A DNA stretch of 64,000 nucleotides, from assembly GCF_019175385.1 (NCBI RefSeq), contig NC_083344.1:3138965-3202964 (forward strand), in the 5' to 3' direction. This stretch comes from Lycium barbarum. Lineage: Eukaryota > Streptophyta > Magnoliopsida > Solanales > Solanaceae. The notes under the pieces are model-generated. The model saw only the letters and a program-made list of their open reading frames with translations, made no database searches and was not told where the DNA came from. The stretch's first letter is position 1. Every line of letters begins with the position of its first letter. A program made the translations under genes and the position numbers. Positions 11,401 to 23,809 of the stretch are shown here, in pieces.

Positions 11401-14400
11401 ATTCTGCATTGCTGGACCTGGCGTTAGAGATGGATATGGCACCATTGGCCGGTTCGTGCCCATCCTCATACCCATATTCATTCCCATTGTCGGCATGAAT
11501 TGCGGGATCCCACGATACATCATAGGGACCATGCTGCATCCCATGGACATCATCTGCAGTAAGGCAGCTATGATCAGACTGTAGCCTATACTGACCAATT
11601 AACTTTTTTCAAGGGGCTTAATTGAGGATAAATTCCACTTTCACCTTACACAGACAAGCTATAACAATATTAATACTAGTAATAGTCCAAATTATGATTA
11701 TGAGGATTCTTATCTGAATAATTAAAACACGGAGAATCCAGAAAATTTTAAATTACAACTGCTTAACGAAAAAAAAAAATGAAAATAAAGACCTCTTCTG
11801 GTTTCAGAAACTTCTTGTGAGTCTTCTTTTCGATTATAATCGATGGAATCGACCAATTCGCTACATAAAGAATAATCGATTTGAACAGGCCGTAAGAACT
11901 GAAATGCACATGTCAACTTATAATCAGGATTTTGGTTAACATTATTACTGCATCACAATGCAGGATCAAGAGTAGGTGAAAAAATCTGAAATAAAGGATA
12001 CTCCAAGTATTTCATTTTATATAGCGGTGTTGGACTGAGCATGTTGTTTAAGAAAGAAACATTTGGGCACCTACAAAAATATCCTTAAAACTTGTTGTCT
12101 TACACATACCATGACATTTCTATGGCTACAAGAGAATGTCATTAATTTAGGGTAAAGTGGAAAGTTTAAAGTTAAAGATTTTCCACATATAGAAAGAAGT
12201 CATTCTTTCTCAGACAGACTACAAAAGAATTGAGTCTCATAACAGAGGAAGTACTTAATTGAATTTCTTCAAATTTCTTCAGTGTTGGACATATCATAAC
12301 CAGCTTGGGACAACAACTAGCTGAAAAAGAGTTTAACGAGGAAAAAATTGAGCTTAAACATCAGAAGAGGTTGAAGGCAGTAAAAATCAAATGATCCATG
12401 AAGAAAGAACTTTTCAAGGTCTTAGTCTGCAAGAGACAAACTTAATTGCTGGTTCCGGTATTGGTCCTTTTCTTATTTAGTAATCTTTCTTGATGCCCTT
12501 TTAAGAAATGTGATTGGACAAATTGCAACTGACTGACTTCTTATGACCTCAAACATACTATAATGTTAAAGAACTCTGGATTCTGATAAAAACCGCTTAG
12601 CGCCAAAGAAGATTAACGGGAAAACTCTCCTTAGAAATGGACTATTTAACTTCTATGATGGAAATATTTTCAGGCGGTCAGCCATCAATATGAGAAGAAG
12701 AAATGAATAGAAACAGAGCAATAAGTAAAGAGCTCATCTCAATGAAATCAGGTACTCCCTCCATTCCAATTTATGTGGCAACTTTCGTTTTTCGAGAGTC
12801 AAATTGACTAATCTTTGAAGCTAAATTGATTAAATCAACTCAATAATTTCAAATTAAAATTTAGATATTTAGAAACTATACGCAAAATATTATAAGTTGT
12901 AATTCTTCTCATGTCAATATGATGAAAAATTACAGTTTAAAAAGTTAGTCAAAGTTCACATAGTTTGAATCTCGAAGGCGAAAAGTGCCACATAAATTGC
13001 GACACAGAGAGTATTAACTAAAAACTTACCAAAACTCACTATACTATTTCATAAGTATTTTATACCAAAACAATATGATTGTTCAAATGGCAATAGCATT
13101 AAATACATACCAGTGCATGGTTAGCAGTGGATGGAAGATAACTCAAATCTCAAATTGACTTTGAATCGTTTTGAGTTTGATCTCAAAATCCCATGCCACA
13201 TATGCTACTTAATCTCAATAAATTTCTATAGAAAAACTAATAATCTGCCTTCTCAGGACATTCTGGAAGCATATATGAAATATATCCGTTCTACAGAAGC
13301 TGGTGTTGACGAAAATGACAAGAAAATATATAGTTTTTCTTTGGGAAAGTAAAAGTGGAATAGAGACAAAAGTTGGCAGTATTTCAGAGTAAATTACATT
13401 CCTTATAGTATAGGGAATATCAAATATCCAGATACCGAACTTGAACTATTCACATATGTAAAATGGGCTCAGCAGAGCAAAATGGATATGCATGATTCAT
13501 ATAGCCGACCCATACTAGCTTAGGATTGATACGCTGTTGTTGCCATATTCCTACATCTAGGTAGTTGTCTTTTTGACTTAATTGTACTGTGCTTTGGAAA
13601 ATCTACTTTTATAGAAATTTCTTATTTTGTACAATAAATGAGATAAAATAGCACAATAAACAAACAAACAGGTCTTTAATATGAAACATAATAGACAGAA
13701 AAGCACAATAAACAAACAAACAACTTGAAGTATGAAACTTAACAGTCAGAATACTACATAATGACGATATTCATACTCAGGGGCGGAGAGAGCGCATTAG
13801 TTACGGGTTCGGATGAACCCAATAACTTTTCTTTAGACCTTGTATTTGTATTAGGAAATTCATTAAATGTGTATAAATATTAAGTTGCAAACCTAATAAC
13901 TATGACGACTATGGATATGGTAGCAAGTTTAGAACCCATAAGTTCTAAATTCTGGCTCCGCCTCTGTTCATACTCTAAGTAGATTAATAACTTGTAGATG
14001 TAGAAAATAGTGCAGTATTTGAAAACATAGTCTAAAACAGTCTTGAACAGGACATCAAATGTATTGAATTTTCACTAGTTTAGCTATCCAACATTCTGGT
14101 GTTGAAGTATTCAATATTTTAGTGGACTAAAAAAAGTTCCGTTTACAGCGACAAATTTTTTATGTTTTTAGTAATTAAGAGACTGAACAAATGGACTGAC
14201 TGATGTTAGGAGGCAACTAAGGGCATTTTTGAAACAAGGAAAGAGAACTTGATTTTCAAGGTGCCGATAGGACAAAAAAGAATGTTAGCAAATATACCTG
14301 CACTTGCAATTGCAATGATTTAAGGTACTCAATTGCTTCATCCAGCATTGAAGCTTTGTCTGACTGAAAGTTGATTAAAAGAGAAACCTAAGTGTGAAAT

Positions 14401-17400
14401 CAAAAATAGACTTTCTATGATGAACAGAACAAAATGGAGAATCCAAAGATGATGTTAAAACCTTGTTGCAGCGTGGTATGAGTTCTTGGAGAGCCTTCAT
14501 TTTCTCATTTATTCTATCTCGACGTCTCTGCATTATTGAAGCACTCAAATATTGAGGAGACATACAATCAAAACACTTAAAAACCATCAAAACCTTCAGA
14601 CCAAGACCTGGAATAGTATATACCCTTTCAGAAAGATTATGGACCTCTGCTGCACGAGATCTCTTTGTGGATGTAGAACTGCTGGCTTGCTTCTTTGCAT
14701 CAGCAGACTCAAATTCAACATCCTGGGATATTAGAGAGGCCAAAGTTAAGAACATAATAAGAGAAATATCTGAATCAGCTCTTACAACAAGAAGAACAAC
14801 TACTTCACCTCAAACCCAAGCAAATTAAAGGATCGGATGTCACCCCATTCAAGCTCGTGTGAATCCAATATTATAAAAAAGAATTAGGGCCTGTTTGTCC
14901 ATGAAAATTATTCACTTTTTTGCGGAATAATTTCTCAAAATCCGTGTTTGGTTATGAAGTTGTCCATTTTTTCCAAATTCAACTTGGAGTTGGATTCCAA
15001 ATTTGGAAAGTGCTCTAACTCAGTTTACAGTTGGAAAAATTCTGATTTTCAAATTTTGCCCCAATTTTTTTTTTTTTTTTAAAATAATAACAACCCCATC
15101 TTTTTATCAGCCACCAACTACCGTAACTACCAGAAGCCACCAACCCATATTTTTGTAATTTGTGAATGCAGGCTATAACATTATGTGACTATCTACCATG
15201 TGATATTACTCTTTTAGAGCAGATTTGGTTATTTGTTTCGTCAAGTTGACTGGTGTTGCTAGTTTTTAGAAATTGTGGGATATAAATCATATTTCATGTT
15301 TTTCTAGAAAAAGTATATTCAAACAAGAATATTATTCCAAATACTCTTTGCAAGAAGTTTAACCAAACACAACTCCATCTTCATAAATTTCAAATAAAGT
15401 GAAAAATATTTGGAATCCACGGCCAAACGCCTACTTAGTTTCGCTAACTCTAGATGTTCTCTACATTTTTTATTGGCATGTAAATCTCTAACAAGACTAA
15501 AAGACCCCAGCAAACATTAAGCCTAAAGTAAACTCACTAGCATGACTTAAACTTAACTATCTATCAGAAAAGAAAAACGAACTACAAATATAATAATATA
15601 TGGGCCGCTATGTAAAACTAGATAATGCAGTAACTCAGCAGAAAGTTTCCATAAATTTCTTGTAGACGTGAAAACTAACAAAAGGAAAGAATCCAATATC
15701 AACCTGCAGCTATTTCATGTCTCTTACCATCAATAATAGGCATCAGGAAAGTCAAGCTAGACGATATTATTCAATAAAAGTTTGCATCAATCTCTCAGAC
15801 TTTTAAGAACATGCACACTTTTTTAAGGGACGGAAAAAAAACATTGGCCAGCTAGTGCCACTATCTCCTGCAGTTTCGAAAGTCATTTTCCTACCACAGC
15901 CACTATTTATTATATTTGTATATTCATTATGCTATTTTATTACATGTTTGCGGTATTTTCGTTGCTCCTACTAGCTCATTTGTACCTTAACACCATTGCA
16001 ACTCCAATGTTACTAAACTTAACTCATTTTAATCAATTTCAGTTTTGACACTCTCTGGAATCTAATCAAGAGTGAAAAAGCACAATGGCTTTATTGTATC
16101 ATAGACCTGCTATCTATCAATTGGAGCAACAAATGGGACTAGAATCTGAGGAACTCAAATTTTACTAAATTCCTGATAATTGCTAGTCTAAAAAATCGTG
16201 ATTGTCAGGCAGACGAACAAATAAACTCAAAAACTGAAGTAAACGCTCATGATGACACCGAAGACGGCTTAAACTAGGGTCAGAAAATAGAACTTAAGAA
16301 AAGAGAAGTATGACTTGCACAATCTGCATTCGAAAGACCCACCACTAGATAAAAGGAAATAAATACTCTCTTAGATCTGTTAAGGGATAACACTTCATGA
16401 CAAGATTCTGTATATGAATATTTAAAGCAACAAGTTAAACTAGCATAGAAAAGATCCTGGTATGGAGTGCTCCCGCTTTAGTGGGCCCTATCTGGTGCCA
16501 CTCCAAAATAGCCGGGCAAGCTTTCGGAGGCCGGATGGTTAAAAAAAAATTGCTTGAAAGAAAACGCATAGCACAAGAGTCTGATTTCAAGCACAAGATG
16601 ACTTAAGGCTCCAGTGTTGCTACCGTGCTATCATATTGAAGCTTGCCACATAAAAACATATATTATATCTTCTCTTTGGAATTGCAGGACAAAACCTCCC
16701 AACAATCCCATGTTTACATCAGCAGGACCTATTTGTGCCACATTTAACTTTTCTTGGTTCTTTCACTATCAAATCATCAGTCTTTAGGATTTGTTCTGCG
16801 TAAATTATGGTATCCATCCTAAATTCTTCAAAGAAAAACCCCATTGCCTTGATCTTTACATTCCCTGAAATGTGGATTTTCTTATCTTTAATGTTAACTG
16901 TCCCAAATGAATGAGGGATAGGTTGTTGGTCTCCTTATATGGTCTTGGACAATTCTCATCCCACGAGCTGGCTTTTGGGATCGATTTAGACACAAGGTTC
17001 ATTTTCTTAACATTTACAAACAAATACTTCATCAAATGTATGCAGAGGCGGATGGAGCACTATAACGAGGGGTTCAACCCCAAACTTTCGATGCGGGATA
17101 TAGATTTATGTGTAAAAATTTACTAAAATTACAATAAATAGTAGATATGAACCCATAACTTTAGAAATATAATGGTTCAATACTAAAATTTTAGAAGGTT
17201 GAACCCTAGAGTTTAAATACTATATACGCCTCTGAATGTATGACAATAGTATAACAATATCTTGTCCAAGTAGTTGGTCAATCATATTGAGCTCCTTGGA
17301 GGTATTTCAATTTCAAAACGAGATTCTTTCTAAAGGGTGGCGCTTGAACCGAACATCCAAAATCACCACATTAATGGGATCAAGGTTCAGTGCTACAATG

Positions 17401-20400
17401 CCAGTTAGGTTTAATATTACCAAGGTCTTGGAAACCAACAAAGTTTCTGATGACTAGCAAAGATGAGTTTCTTCAACAAGAATGTTAAAAACTTAAAATG
17501 TTGAAACAAACAAATACTGCAAAAAGGACAACAAAGTACTACTATAAATGATGTAAAACGTGAAAGATGATTGGACCAAAGTCAAATATGAAGAATTATG
17601 TGGGCAGTCATTGGGTGGCAAGTGTATATGGGACAAAATTTAATGATATTACACTTTATGATAAATCCTGGTTGTGTCCTCCAGCAGCATTGCTCATGTT
17701 TGCTGCTTAACTTCAAGGTACCTATTGTATGCAAATTGCTGCTTAACCACATAGAAAATATTTACTTGTAAATTGATGTTTATATATACCAAACCAAATA
17801 ATTTAATCATTAGAGTCTCAGAACCAAAACAAATAGTAGTATATATCGGTCAATTAGGGTTAAGTGGAAAAAGTCTATACGTAAGAAACTGTCTTTCATG
17901 AGTGTAAACATCGGGTGCTAGTAAAAATATTTTGGCACCTGTTGTGTTTTTCTACAACCAGTGCGGTCACTAACAAGGTTCGGTTGATTGTTTGAGAGGA
18001 AATTATATTGCTCTAAAAGCACATTAATTGCTTAGAATCTTCTCCATTAGCTATGTTGGTAACCAGTCAAAGTTTCACATTTAATTAGTCCTGCCATAAT
18101 CCATACCGTAGCTTTTTCCTTTATATTTAGTCCATTAAAAAAAAATGATAAACCATTAAAATAAACTTTCATTTTTATGTGAATGAAGAAATAAAAACAT
18201 TGAAAATTCATTAATATGATTTATATATATCGGTTTTTTTTTGATGAAGAATTTATATATATCGGTATTTAGAAACTATATAATTTTAAAATAATAATTA
18301 ATTCCATTTTAATAGAGATAATTTTATATTGGTGAGGCAGTAATATGGTTACGGAAAAAAGAAAAATACAATGTGGGGAATAAGTTTTAATTTATTAAAC
18401 GGAAGCAAAGAATGACTTTAACAAGTTGTGGTGAAATTTGAAAAACAAAGAGGAACGGAAAATAATAGGATTAAATTGAAATTTCAATTATTTTTAACTG
18501 GTAGAGTCTAGACAAAGAAAAGTGAAGCTTTGAGACATATTAAATAAAAGAAAATTTAAATAAAATACTAAAAGCAAATTGATAATGCAAATATCTAAGT
18601 TATTTGTTACTCGTTCTTTTCCATTTCGTTTAAAAAAATGAAACCCCGTTATATATATATATAAGAACCCTTCAGTTTTAAATTTTCTATTTACCCTGAA
18701 TGAGATGCACTTACATACATCTAAATGTCATGATATGTTTTACGACTGAGTTTCAACAACACTTTTAAGAGGTTGTTTTGTAATTGGTAAGATAGGGAGG
18801 ACAGTCATCGGTGATAGGACTAAATGTGAAATTACTTTATCTCACACTCCATACAATCTCAAAATTACTACTTCAAATTAACTTCAAAGATAAAATAATA
18901 AAATGTCACTGGCGAGAGTATTTAACAAAAGAAGCAAACTTCTTCCGTCTCAAATTATTTGTCGTATTTATTTAAAATAATTGTCTCAATTTATTTGTTA
19001 TTTTAAAAATTTAAGGCACTATTAATTATTTTTTTCCAATTTGTCTTTATCCGCCGTAGAATTATGTCATTAATGAAAAAGACGCATAAATGGAATTCTC
19101 AAGTTTATTTTTCCCTATAACAAATTAATAACTAGAAATGACACGTAAATGGAAGAAGCAATTAATGGTGGAGAAAAATTATAACTTAGATATAGCTAAG
19201 ATAAAATTAGTCAAATACTCTCCAAATTAATGTATTTCTTAAGAGTGTTATAAAATTAAAAAAAGACAGATAGTTTAAGACGGAAAATATAATCCTTTCC
19301 GTTACTTCCAATGGAAACAGACGCCCAAAAATTTGGGATGACCAGTAGAATTTGTACTTTGTGAGTACAAGCTACGAGCAGCTTACTCGACCTATCAACA
19401 CCATGAGAATCCGTGTAAGTAATTTGTGGTGCACAATATGCCACTTGGCATTTCTGTGCTATTACAAGCAGGGTGAGGTGGCTTTCTTCTGGCCATGAAT
19501 TCTCCGAAATGCTAAATGCATGGAAATGTTTAGATTCTCAAACACGTCAGGTGTGTACAGTGGTTTTGTATTACTCCCTCCGATCCATAATAAGTGTCAT
19601 CTTAGCTAAAAACATCCATATTAAGAAATCAATAATGTAATGTGAAGTTTATTATATAATAAAAATAAATTCTTTTTTCGTCTTGATTAAAACATGTACA
19701 AGTAGTAAACCTTTTGACATTGGTATTTCAAAAATATCAAGTTATTAGGTGATTTTTCCAATCATCATTTAGATGTTCCTTTAACTTGTTATTTTTTGTC
19801 TAAGGGTAGAATTAAAAAAATTAGTCAATTTATATTTTCATTTCCTAAATGACACTTATTTTGGGATAATTTTTTTTTGCTAAAATAACTTTTATTATGG
19901 GACGGAGGGAGAAATAATTTTTTTTCGTCCTTGTACAGTGTGATTCGAATGGGTATTATAATCCGTATAAAACGTGCAACAGTATTTTATCAGCAGAAGG
20001 ATNNNNNNNNNNNNNNNNNNNNNNNNNNNNNNNNNNNNNNNNNNNNNNNNNNNNNNNNNNNNNNNNNNNNNNNNNNNNNNNNNNNNNNNNNNNNNNNNNN
20101 NNNNNNNNNNNNNNNNNNNNNNNNNNNNNNNNNNNNNNNNNNNNNNNNNNNNNNNNNNNNNNNNNNNNNNNNNNNNNNNNNNNNNNNNNNNNNNNNNNNN
20201 NNNNNNNNNNNNNNNNNNNNNNNNNNNNNNNNNNNNNNNNNNNNNNNNNNNNNNNNNNNNNNNNNNNNNNNNNNNNNNNNNNNNNNNNTGGAGTTTATAT
20301 CTTATTCAGGTGTTTGGATTTGGATCAAGTGACATTTGGAAAAAACAAAGTATTTGAAAATTAAAATCCTGTGTGGACTAATCACTTAAAAATATTTAAA

Positions 20401-23400
20401 TTTCGTGAAAATATCTTTTTTTACTTGAAAAATGATTCCTTGAAGTTTTTCCATATTTGGAGTGAACTATACCTAAATAAGTTTTGATAGCTGATTTGAA
20501 AGTAAGTTATGCAGATATTAAATCATGCAGAGATAATACTTATCATGTTTGTTAGTTGATTTGAAAGTGAGTTATGAGATATTAAATCATGCGTAGATAA
20601 TACTTATCATCTTTGGTTAGTTGGTTTGATGGTGAGTTATGCAGATATGAACTTAAAAAATATGGTGTTTGATTTGCAGTTTAAAAAATTCAGACCTGTG
20701 AGATTACACTGGTTATGTTATTATTGTTTGTTGTTGATTTGCAGTTTAAAAAATATCAGATAAGTTATGATAGGGTATCTATATATAGTATTTTATGTAG
20801 GATAGAGGGTGGAATAACTAAATGATACATAATTAATTCCTGCATAAAATAATACTTCATCTGGATAAAAAAGAGTGTCCGCTTAGCCATTTACACACCC
20901 TTTAAGAAAATATCAACTCTTAGACAAAAATAGGTAATTTGACTAAAATGCCCCTAATTAAATAGGTATTGAGATTTAACCACTTAACACTTAATAAGGG
21001 TAAACTTGAAAAAGTAAGATTAATGTTTTCTTGATTTGATATTCTTTCTTGAGTTGGTAAGTGAACGCTCTTTTTGAATAAAAAAATAAGGGCTAAGTGG
21101 ATATTCTTTTTTATCCGGATGAACTACATACATTCTCTCATAACTAATTCTTGTATTATTAACACCTGCATAACTCTAACCAGCTACCAAATAACTGCTT
21201 GGCCATAGCAAGCAAAAGAAAAAAAAATGTCCAAACAATCTTACATTTACGATAGCAATATCAGATATTAATAATTGAGTTATTTATATTTAGGGTGTGT
21301 TGGGTATGGAGAAAAATGTGTTCGTTTGGCTAGTAGAAAATAAGTGAATTTCTTACTTATTTTCTCATGTTCGCTTGGTTGATAGAAAACGTTTTCCGGA
21401 AAATACTCATTCAAGCCTCACCAACTCCAACCCAACTCCATACCCCCACCCCCATCCACACCCCACTCCCACCCACCTATGCCCCCACCCCCCCTCCCCC
21501 TCCAAAAAAAAATTCTTTTAATTTTTTTGTTTTGTTTTTTGCACCCCCACCCCAACCCTCACCAACTCCAACCCAACCCCATGCCCCCACCCCTACCCCC
21601 ACTCCCACCCACCCCCCACAACATTTTTTTTGAAGTTTTTTTTTTTTTTTTGAATTTTCTACACGACCACATCCCCCATCACCCCCTCCCCCCTTGCGTG
21701 GAACTCATACCACACCAACACCACCCCCCCCCCCTCCGAACCCCAACATTTTTTTTTGAAATTTTTTATTGTTGTTGCGGGTTTCTACACCCCTACCCCC
21801 CCCCCCCCCCCCCAAAAAAATCTTTAATAGGATTAGCTAACAAAAAAAAATAATATAAATCTGCATTAAAAGTATATCTCTGACCAATTGCATAACCTTC
21901 TAACTGCCCTATTTGCATGCATTATTAGTTTTCAGATACATCAATACTCAATGTTTTCCACGAGTCGAGTTTGAAGAAGGTAAGATTTACTTCTACTTTT
22001 GTGGCGTAGGGAAGCAAGGATAGAGAAGCAAGGATAGAGAAGCTATTTTCGACAAAGACCTTGGCTCAAAAGGAAAAAAAGAAAAAGAAAATTACACTGT
22101 ATGTTAATGGGGCAACAATATTATCAAAATTGATTCATTTTTTAATTCTTACAAAAAAGGATCCAAACTTTTCTCTCTCTGCCTTCTTATATGTTTGTAT
22201 ATGTTGATATATGTTAGTATAAATGTCTGTATATGTTTGTATATTTTGAGCTATTTTTTATAATGTAAGTAATCAGCTTGTATATTTCTGAAATTTCTCC
22301 AAAAAAAAAAAAAAACACATGTATGCATGTGTTTTCATTATTTTTTTCCGCTTTGGAAGTACTAGAGAATTTAGACGTGATTATAATATTTTAGAAAATA
22401 GAAAAAACGAAACCAAGCTTAAACTGCTTACTCACCTCACTTTGATCTTCATTATCATCCGAGTCTCTCCCTTTCCGTTTCCTATCCTCCACCGCCAAAT
22501 GCGCCGCCTTTTGCGGCGGATGTAGCGATCCTGCACTTACGCTTAAACTACCTCCTGAGCCACTTGTAGATGACGTCACTGCCAGCTCACATGCTGTTGA
22601 TGCTCTAACTGAGTGACCAGAACCCGATGTACCTGTAAACATTGAAATTTTATCAGATTTACCTGTCTAAATTTTAGCTTATCGCCTATAAAAAGGGACA
22701 AATATGTACTTGAAAAAGCATCTCAAATATCACATATAAACTCTTTGATATATTTACAAAGAGATCATGACTGACGTTTCACGATCAAATAATCGCAAAA
22801 AGATTGAATTATCCTGCGTTCGAGAGGTACGTTACTAACGGCACTCAAATCACATAAAAAATTCGCAAAGAAGAATGGATTAACAGAGTTAGTACTCACA
22901 AATATTCATCATGTGGTTATAGTTTTTTTTTTTTTGTAGTTTGAAAATTTATTGCATACAGTACCGTTTTGCGAAGAAATTGCTTCAGGCTGCGAAGACG
23001 ATGCAATCGAACGAATCTCCACCGTCGAATTACGAATATCTGGCGTAGGATAAAGAAAATCGGCGCAGGATAAACAATCAGCGTAGGATAGAGAATCGTC
23101 AAGTGGATATTGAAGCCAAGAGTTCATCATTTCATCCTCTTGTATAAATAGTGGAGCTGAAGCTGTTACTGTTTCTTCAATGGCTGATTGTTGCTCGGAA
23201 GAAAGGTTAGATTTCTTCATACATCTTTGATTTTGGCTTTTCATAATTACTTGATCATTTTGCCATATTAGCTCCATCAGCTCTTCGTCTGCTCTGTAAT
23301 AAGCAAAAAAAAAAAAAAAAAAAAAAAAACTAGTTGAATCACAAATTCTAAGAAATCAACTCACGTATACGAATTAAACAACAAAATTAGCGTAAAACTT

Positions 23401-23802
23401 AGCTACTGTTTGGTCATAGATTTTGGATCATATTTTAAAAGTTTATCATCAAATTTATCTTCAAAATATTTTCAAGTTTCTAAAACTGGCTCATATCAAT
23501 TTTTGGAGAAATTTCAACTTTACGCTTGAAATTTCAATTTTTTTTCAGAGTAAAATACTTGTTCAAACACAATTTAAGTTTAAGAAATTACAACTTGAAA
23601 AAATTCAAATTTTTAAGTTTCAATTTCAAAATCCATGTTAAACACATGAGCTTACACTGGGTTGGGTTGGGGTGGGGTGGGGGTGGAATCCAACTTGAAT
23701 AGCAAATACTAAAGAATAACAAAATTAGTGTAAAACTTACATTGTGGATGTGGTGATAGTAATACCAGAAGTAGTAGGAATATTAGGATAATCATCATCC
23801 AT
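8438..23802 (-). CDS. PIF1: PIF1-like bHLH transcription factor (phytochrome-interacting factor)
   Basis: Nine coding exons join in frame: 23802-23741, 23293-22965, 22632-22436, 14722-14624, 14527-14462, 14363-14298, 11553-11176, 10476-10401 and 8442-8438 (425 aa). PIFs bind G-box DNA and repress light responses until phytochrome binding triggers their degradation. Order: APB-like motif (residues 28-35), acidic region with LFIQEDEM, a Ser/Gly-rich stretch with [10 protein letters not shown], then the bHLH (about 217-266). Its basic region HNLSERRRRDR has the His/Glu/Arg set of G-box binders. [20 protein letters not shown] continues helix 2. The C-terminus is Met/Pro-rich and ends NHQSG. Oddities: APB Gly replaced by Asp; a usual MNHCV start present but out of frame, so the model starts at the next ATG; a GC-AG intron; a 7.7 kb intron with an assembly gap; only 5 coding bases in the last exon. 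Confidence 0.88.
8983..10119 (-). mobile_element. 5'-truncated RTE-type LINE
   Basis: A non-LTR retroelement copy flanked by the 14 bp duplication AGCATAATTCTAAC (8969-8982 and 10120-10133). The 3' end on the minus strand carries the (TTG)n tail and the GTGGGATTTCACTGGG block typical of Solanaceae RTE elements. The 5' two thirds are missing. Confidence 0.9.
9297..10119 (-). pseudogene. RTE reverse transcriptase C-terminal part
   Basis: One open frame of about 273 codons starts inside the RT domain and covers the FADD catalytic motif ([12 protein letters not shown]), then the thumb and C-terminal region ([52 protein letters not shown]). The endonuclease and the first RT motifs are absent because of 5' truncation, so it cannot be functional. 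The frame remains open, suggesting a fairly young insertion. The apparent Met start lies in the target-site duplication, not in the element. Confidence 0.85.
10216..10340 (-). mobile_element. Short RTE 3' tail insertion
   Basis: Only the last about 125 bp of an RTE, including the (CAA)n run on plus, are present between copies of ACAAGAACTACAA (10203-10215 and 10341-10353). It is strongly 5'-truncated and lies 83 bp beyond the 10120-10133 duplication of the larger RTE copy. Confidence 0.85.
12755..13011. mobile_element. Stowaway-like MITE in PIF1 intron
   Basis: Inverted ends CTCCCTCCATTCCAATTTAT and ATAAATTGCGACACAGAGAG are bordered by TA on both sides. Subterminal TTTCGAGAGTC and its inverse (GAATCTCGAAGGCGAAA) are present. 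It lies in the intron between the sixth and seventh coding exons. Confidence 0.75.
13778..13966. mobile_element. hAT-type MITE
   Basis: The ends CAGGGGCGGAG and CTCCGCCTCTG are inverted repeats. The 8 bp duplication TTCATACT flanks it at 13770-13777 and 13967-13974. End sequence and duplication length fit hAT. It is the best preserved member of the family that includes 853-1033 and 17043-17234. Confidence 0.85.
14887..15434. mobile_element. MITE, long relative of the 1283-1571 element
   Basis: Ends GGGCCTGTTTGTCCATG and GGCCAAACGCCTAC are imperfect inverted repeats. The interior has TTGGAGTTGGATTCCAAATT and inverse words shared with 1283-1571. A poly(T) run and extra sequence in the middle make it longer. 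Confidence 0.5.
17043..17234. mobile_element. hAT-type MITE
   Basis: Ends CAGAGGCGGA and CGCCTCTG, with the 8 bp duplication AATGTATG at 17035-17042 and 17235-17242. It belongs to the family of 13778-13966. The interior 'ggttcaaccccaaac' and 'gttgaaccctagag' blocks are inverted. Confidence 0.82.
18941..19286. mobile_element. Stowaway-like MITE, diverged
   Basis: Left TCTTCCGTCTCAAATTATTT and right AGTTTAAGACGGAA form inverted ends. The interior is AT-rich without coding potential. Boundaries are approximate. Confidence 0.5.
19574..19911. mobile_element. Stowaway-like MITE
   Basis: CTCCCTCCGATCCATAATAA at the left and TTATTATGGGACGGAGGGAG at the right are near-perfect inverted ends. A TAAGTGTCAT word and its inverse ATGACACTTATT are subterminal. 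A related copy begins at 54075. Confidence 0.75.
20003..20288. other. Assembly gap (286 N)
   Basis: An unresolved stretch inside the giant PIF1 intron. The frames that run across it are artefacts of the N run. Its true length cannot be told from the window. Confidence 0.99.
20460..20660. repeat. Three imperfect copies of an approximately 70 bp repeat
   Basis: The block 'gatttgaaagtgagttatgcagatattaaatcatgc' followed by 'agataatacttatcat' appears about three times with small changes. It is likely internal duplication within a MITE whose other end ('ctgcataactctaaccagctaccaaat') lies near 21165-21195. Confidence 0.6.
20855..21127. mobile_element. Nested MITE
   Basis: Inverted ends: ACTTCATCTGGATAAAAAAG with GTCCGCTTAGCC on the left, and GGCTAAGTGGAT with TTTTTTATCCGGATGAACTA on the right. 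It appears to have inserted into an older MITE spanning about 20460-21195. Confidence 0.65.
21420..21815. repeat. C-rich CCCACC tract, G-rich on the PIF1 transcript strand
   Basis: About 400 bp of CCCACC, CCCCAACC and long C runs, ending in an unbroken C run near 21796-21813, interrupted by poly(T). The low-complexity proteins read from it are meaningless. A sister tract is at 29995-30225. Confidence 0.85.
23251..23274 (-). other. APB-like motif of PIF1 with Gly-to-Asp change
   Basis: The codons read ELIWQNDQ. The active phytochrome B binding motif of PIFs has ELxxxxGQ; here the Gly codon is GAT (Asp, 23254-23256). Glu, Leu and Gln are kept. The downstream VIMKSQNQR region still aligns with the usual VVMQSQNQR. 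Confidence 0.8.
23659..23686 (+). repeat. G-run cluster in PIF1 intron 1
   Basis: Five runs of three or more G within 28 bp, separated by T or TT, fit the quadruplex pattern. It lies in intron 1 of PIF1 on the template strand. Whether it folds is untested. Confidence 0.7.
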
Positions 23803-23809
23803 TTCGAAA

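Larger units (their letters stand above)
14723..22435 (-). other. PIF1 giant intron (about 7.7 kb)
   Basis: Donor (GAG|GTGAGT) at 22435 and acceptor (TCCCAG) at 14723 give an intron far longer than is usual for this gene family. Its contents are repeats: MITEs at 14887-15434, 17043-17234, 18941-19286, 19574-19911 and 20855-21127, a C-rich tract at 21420-21815 and the assembly gap. No independent gene was recognised in it. Around 16900-17040 the text resembles a common Solanaceae retroelement segment ('ctccttatatggtcttggac'). Confidence 0.7.

Noticed and set aside
19931..20357. Frames spanning the N run
   Set aside because: They exist only because N is not read as a stop.
21367..21853. Pro-rich frames over the C-rich tract, also 29974-30285
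   Set aside because: Low-complexity CCCACC sequence in an intron or repeat; no protein features.
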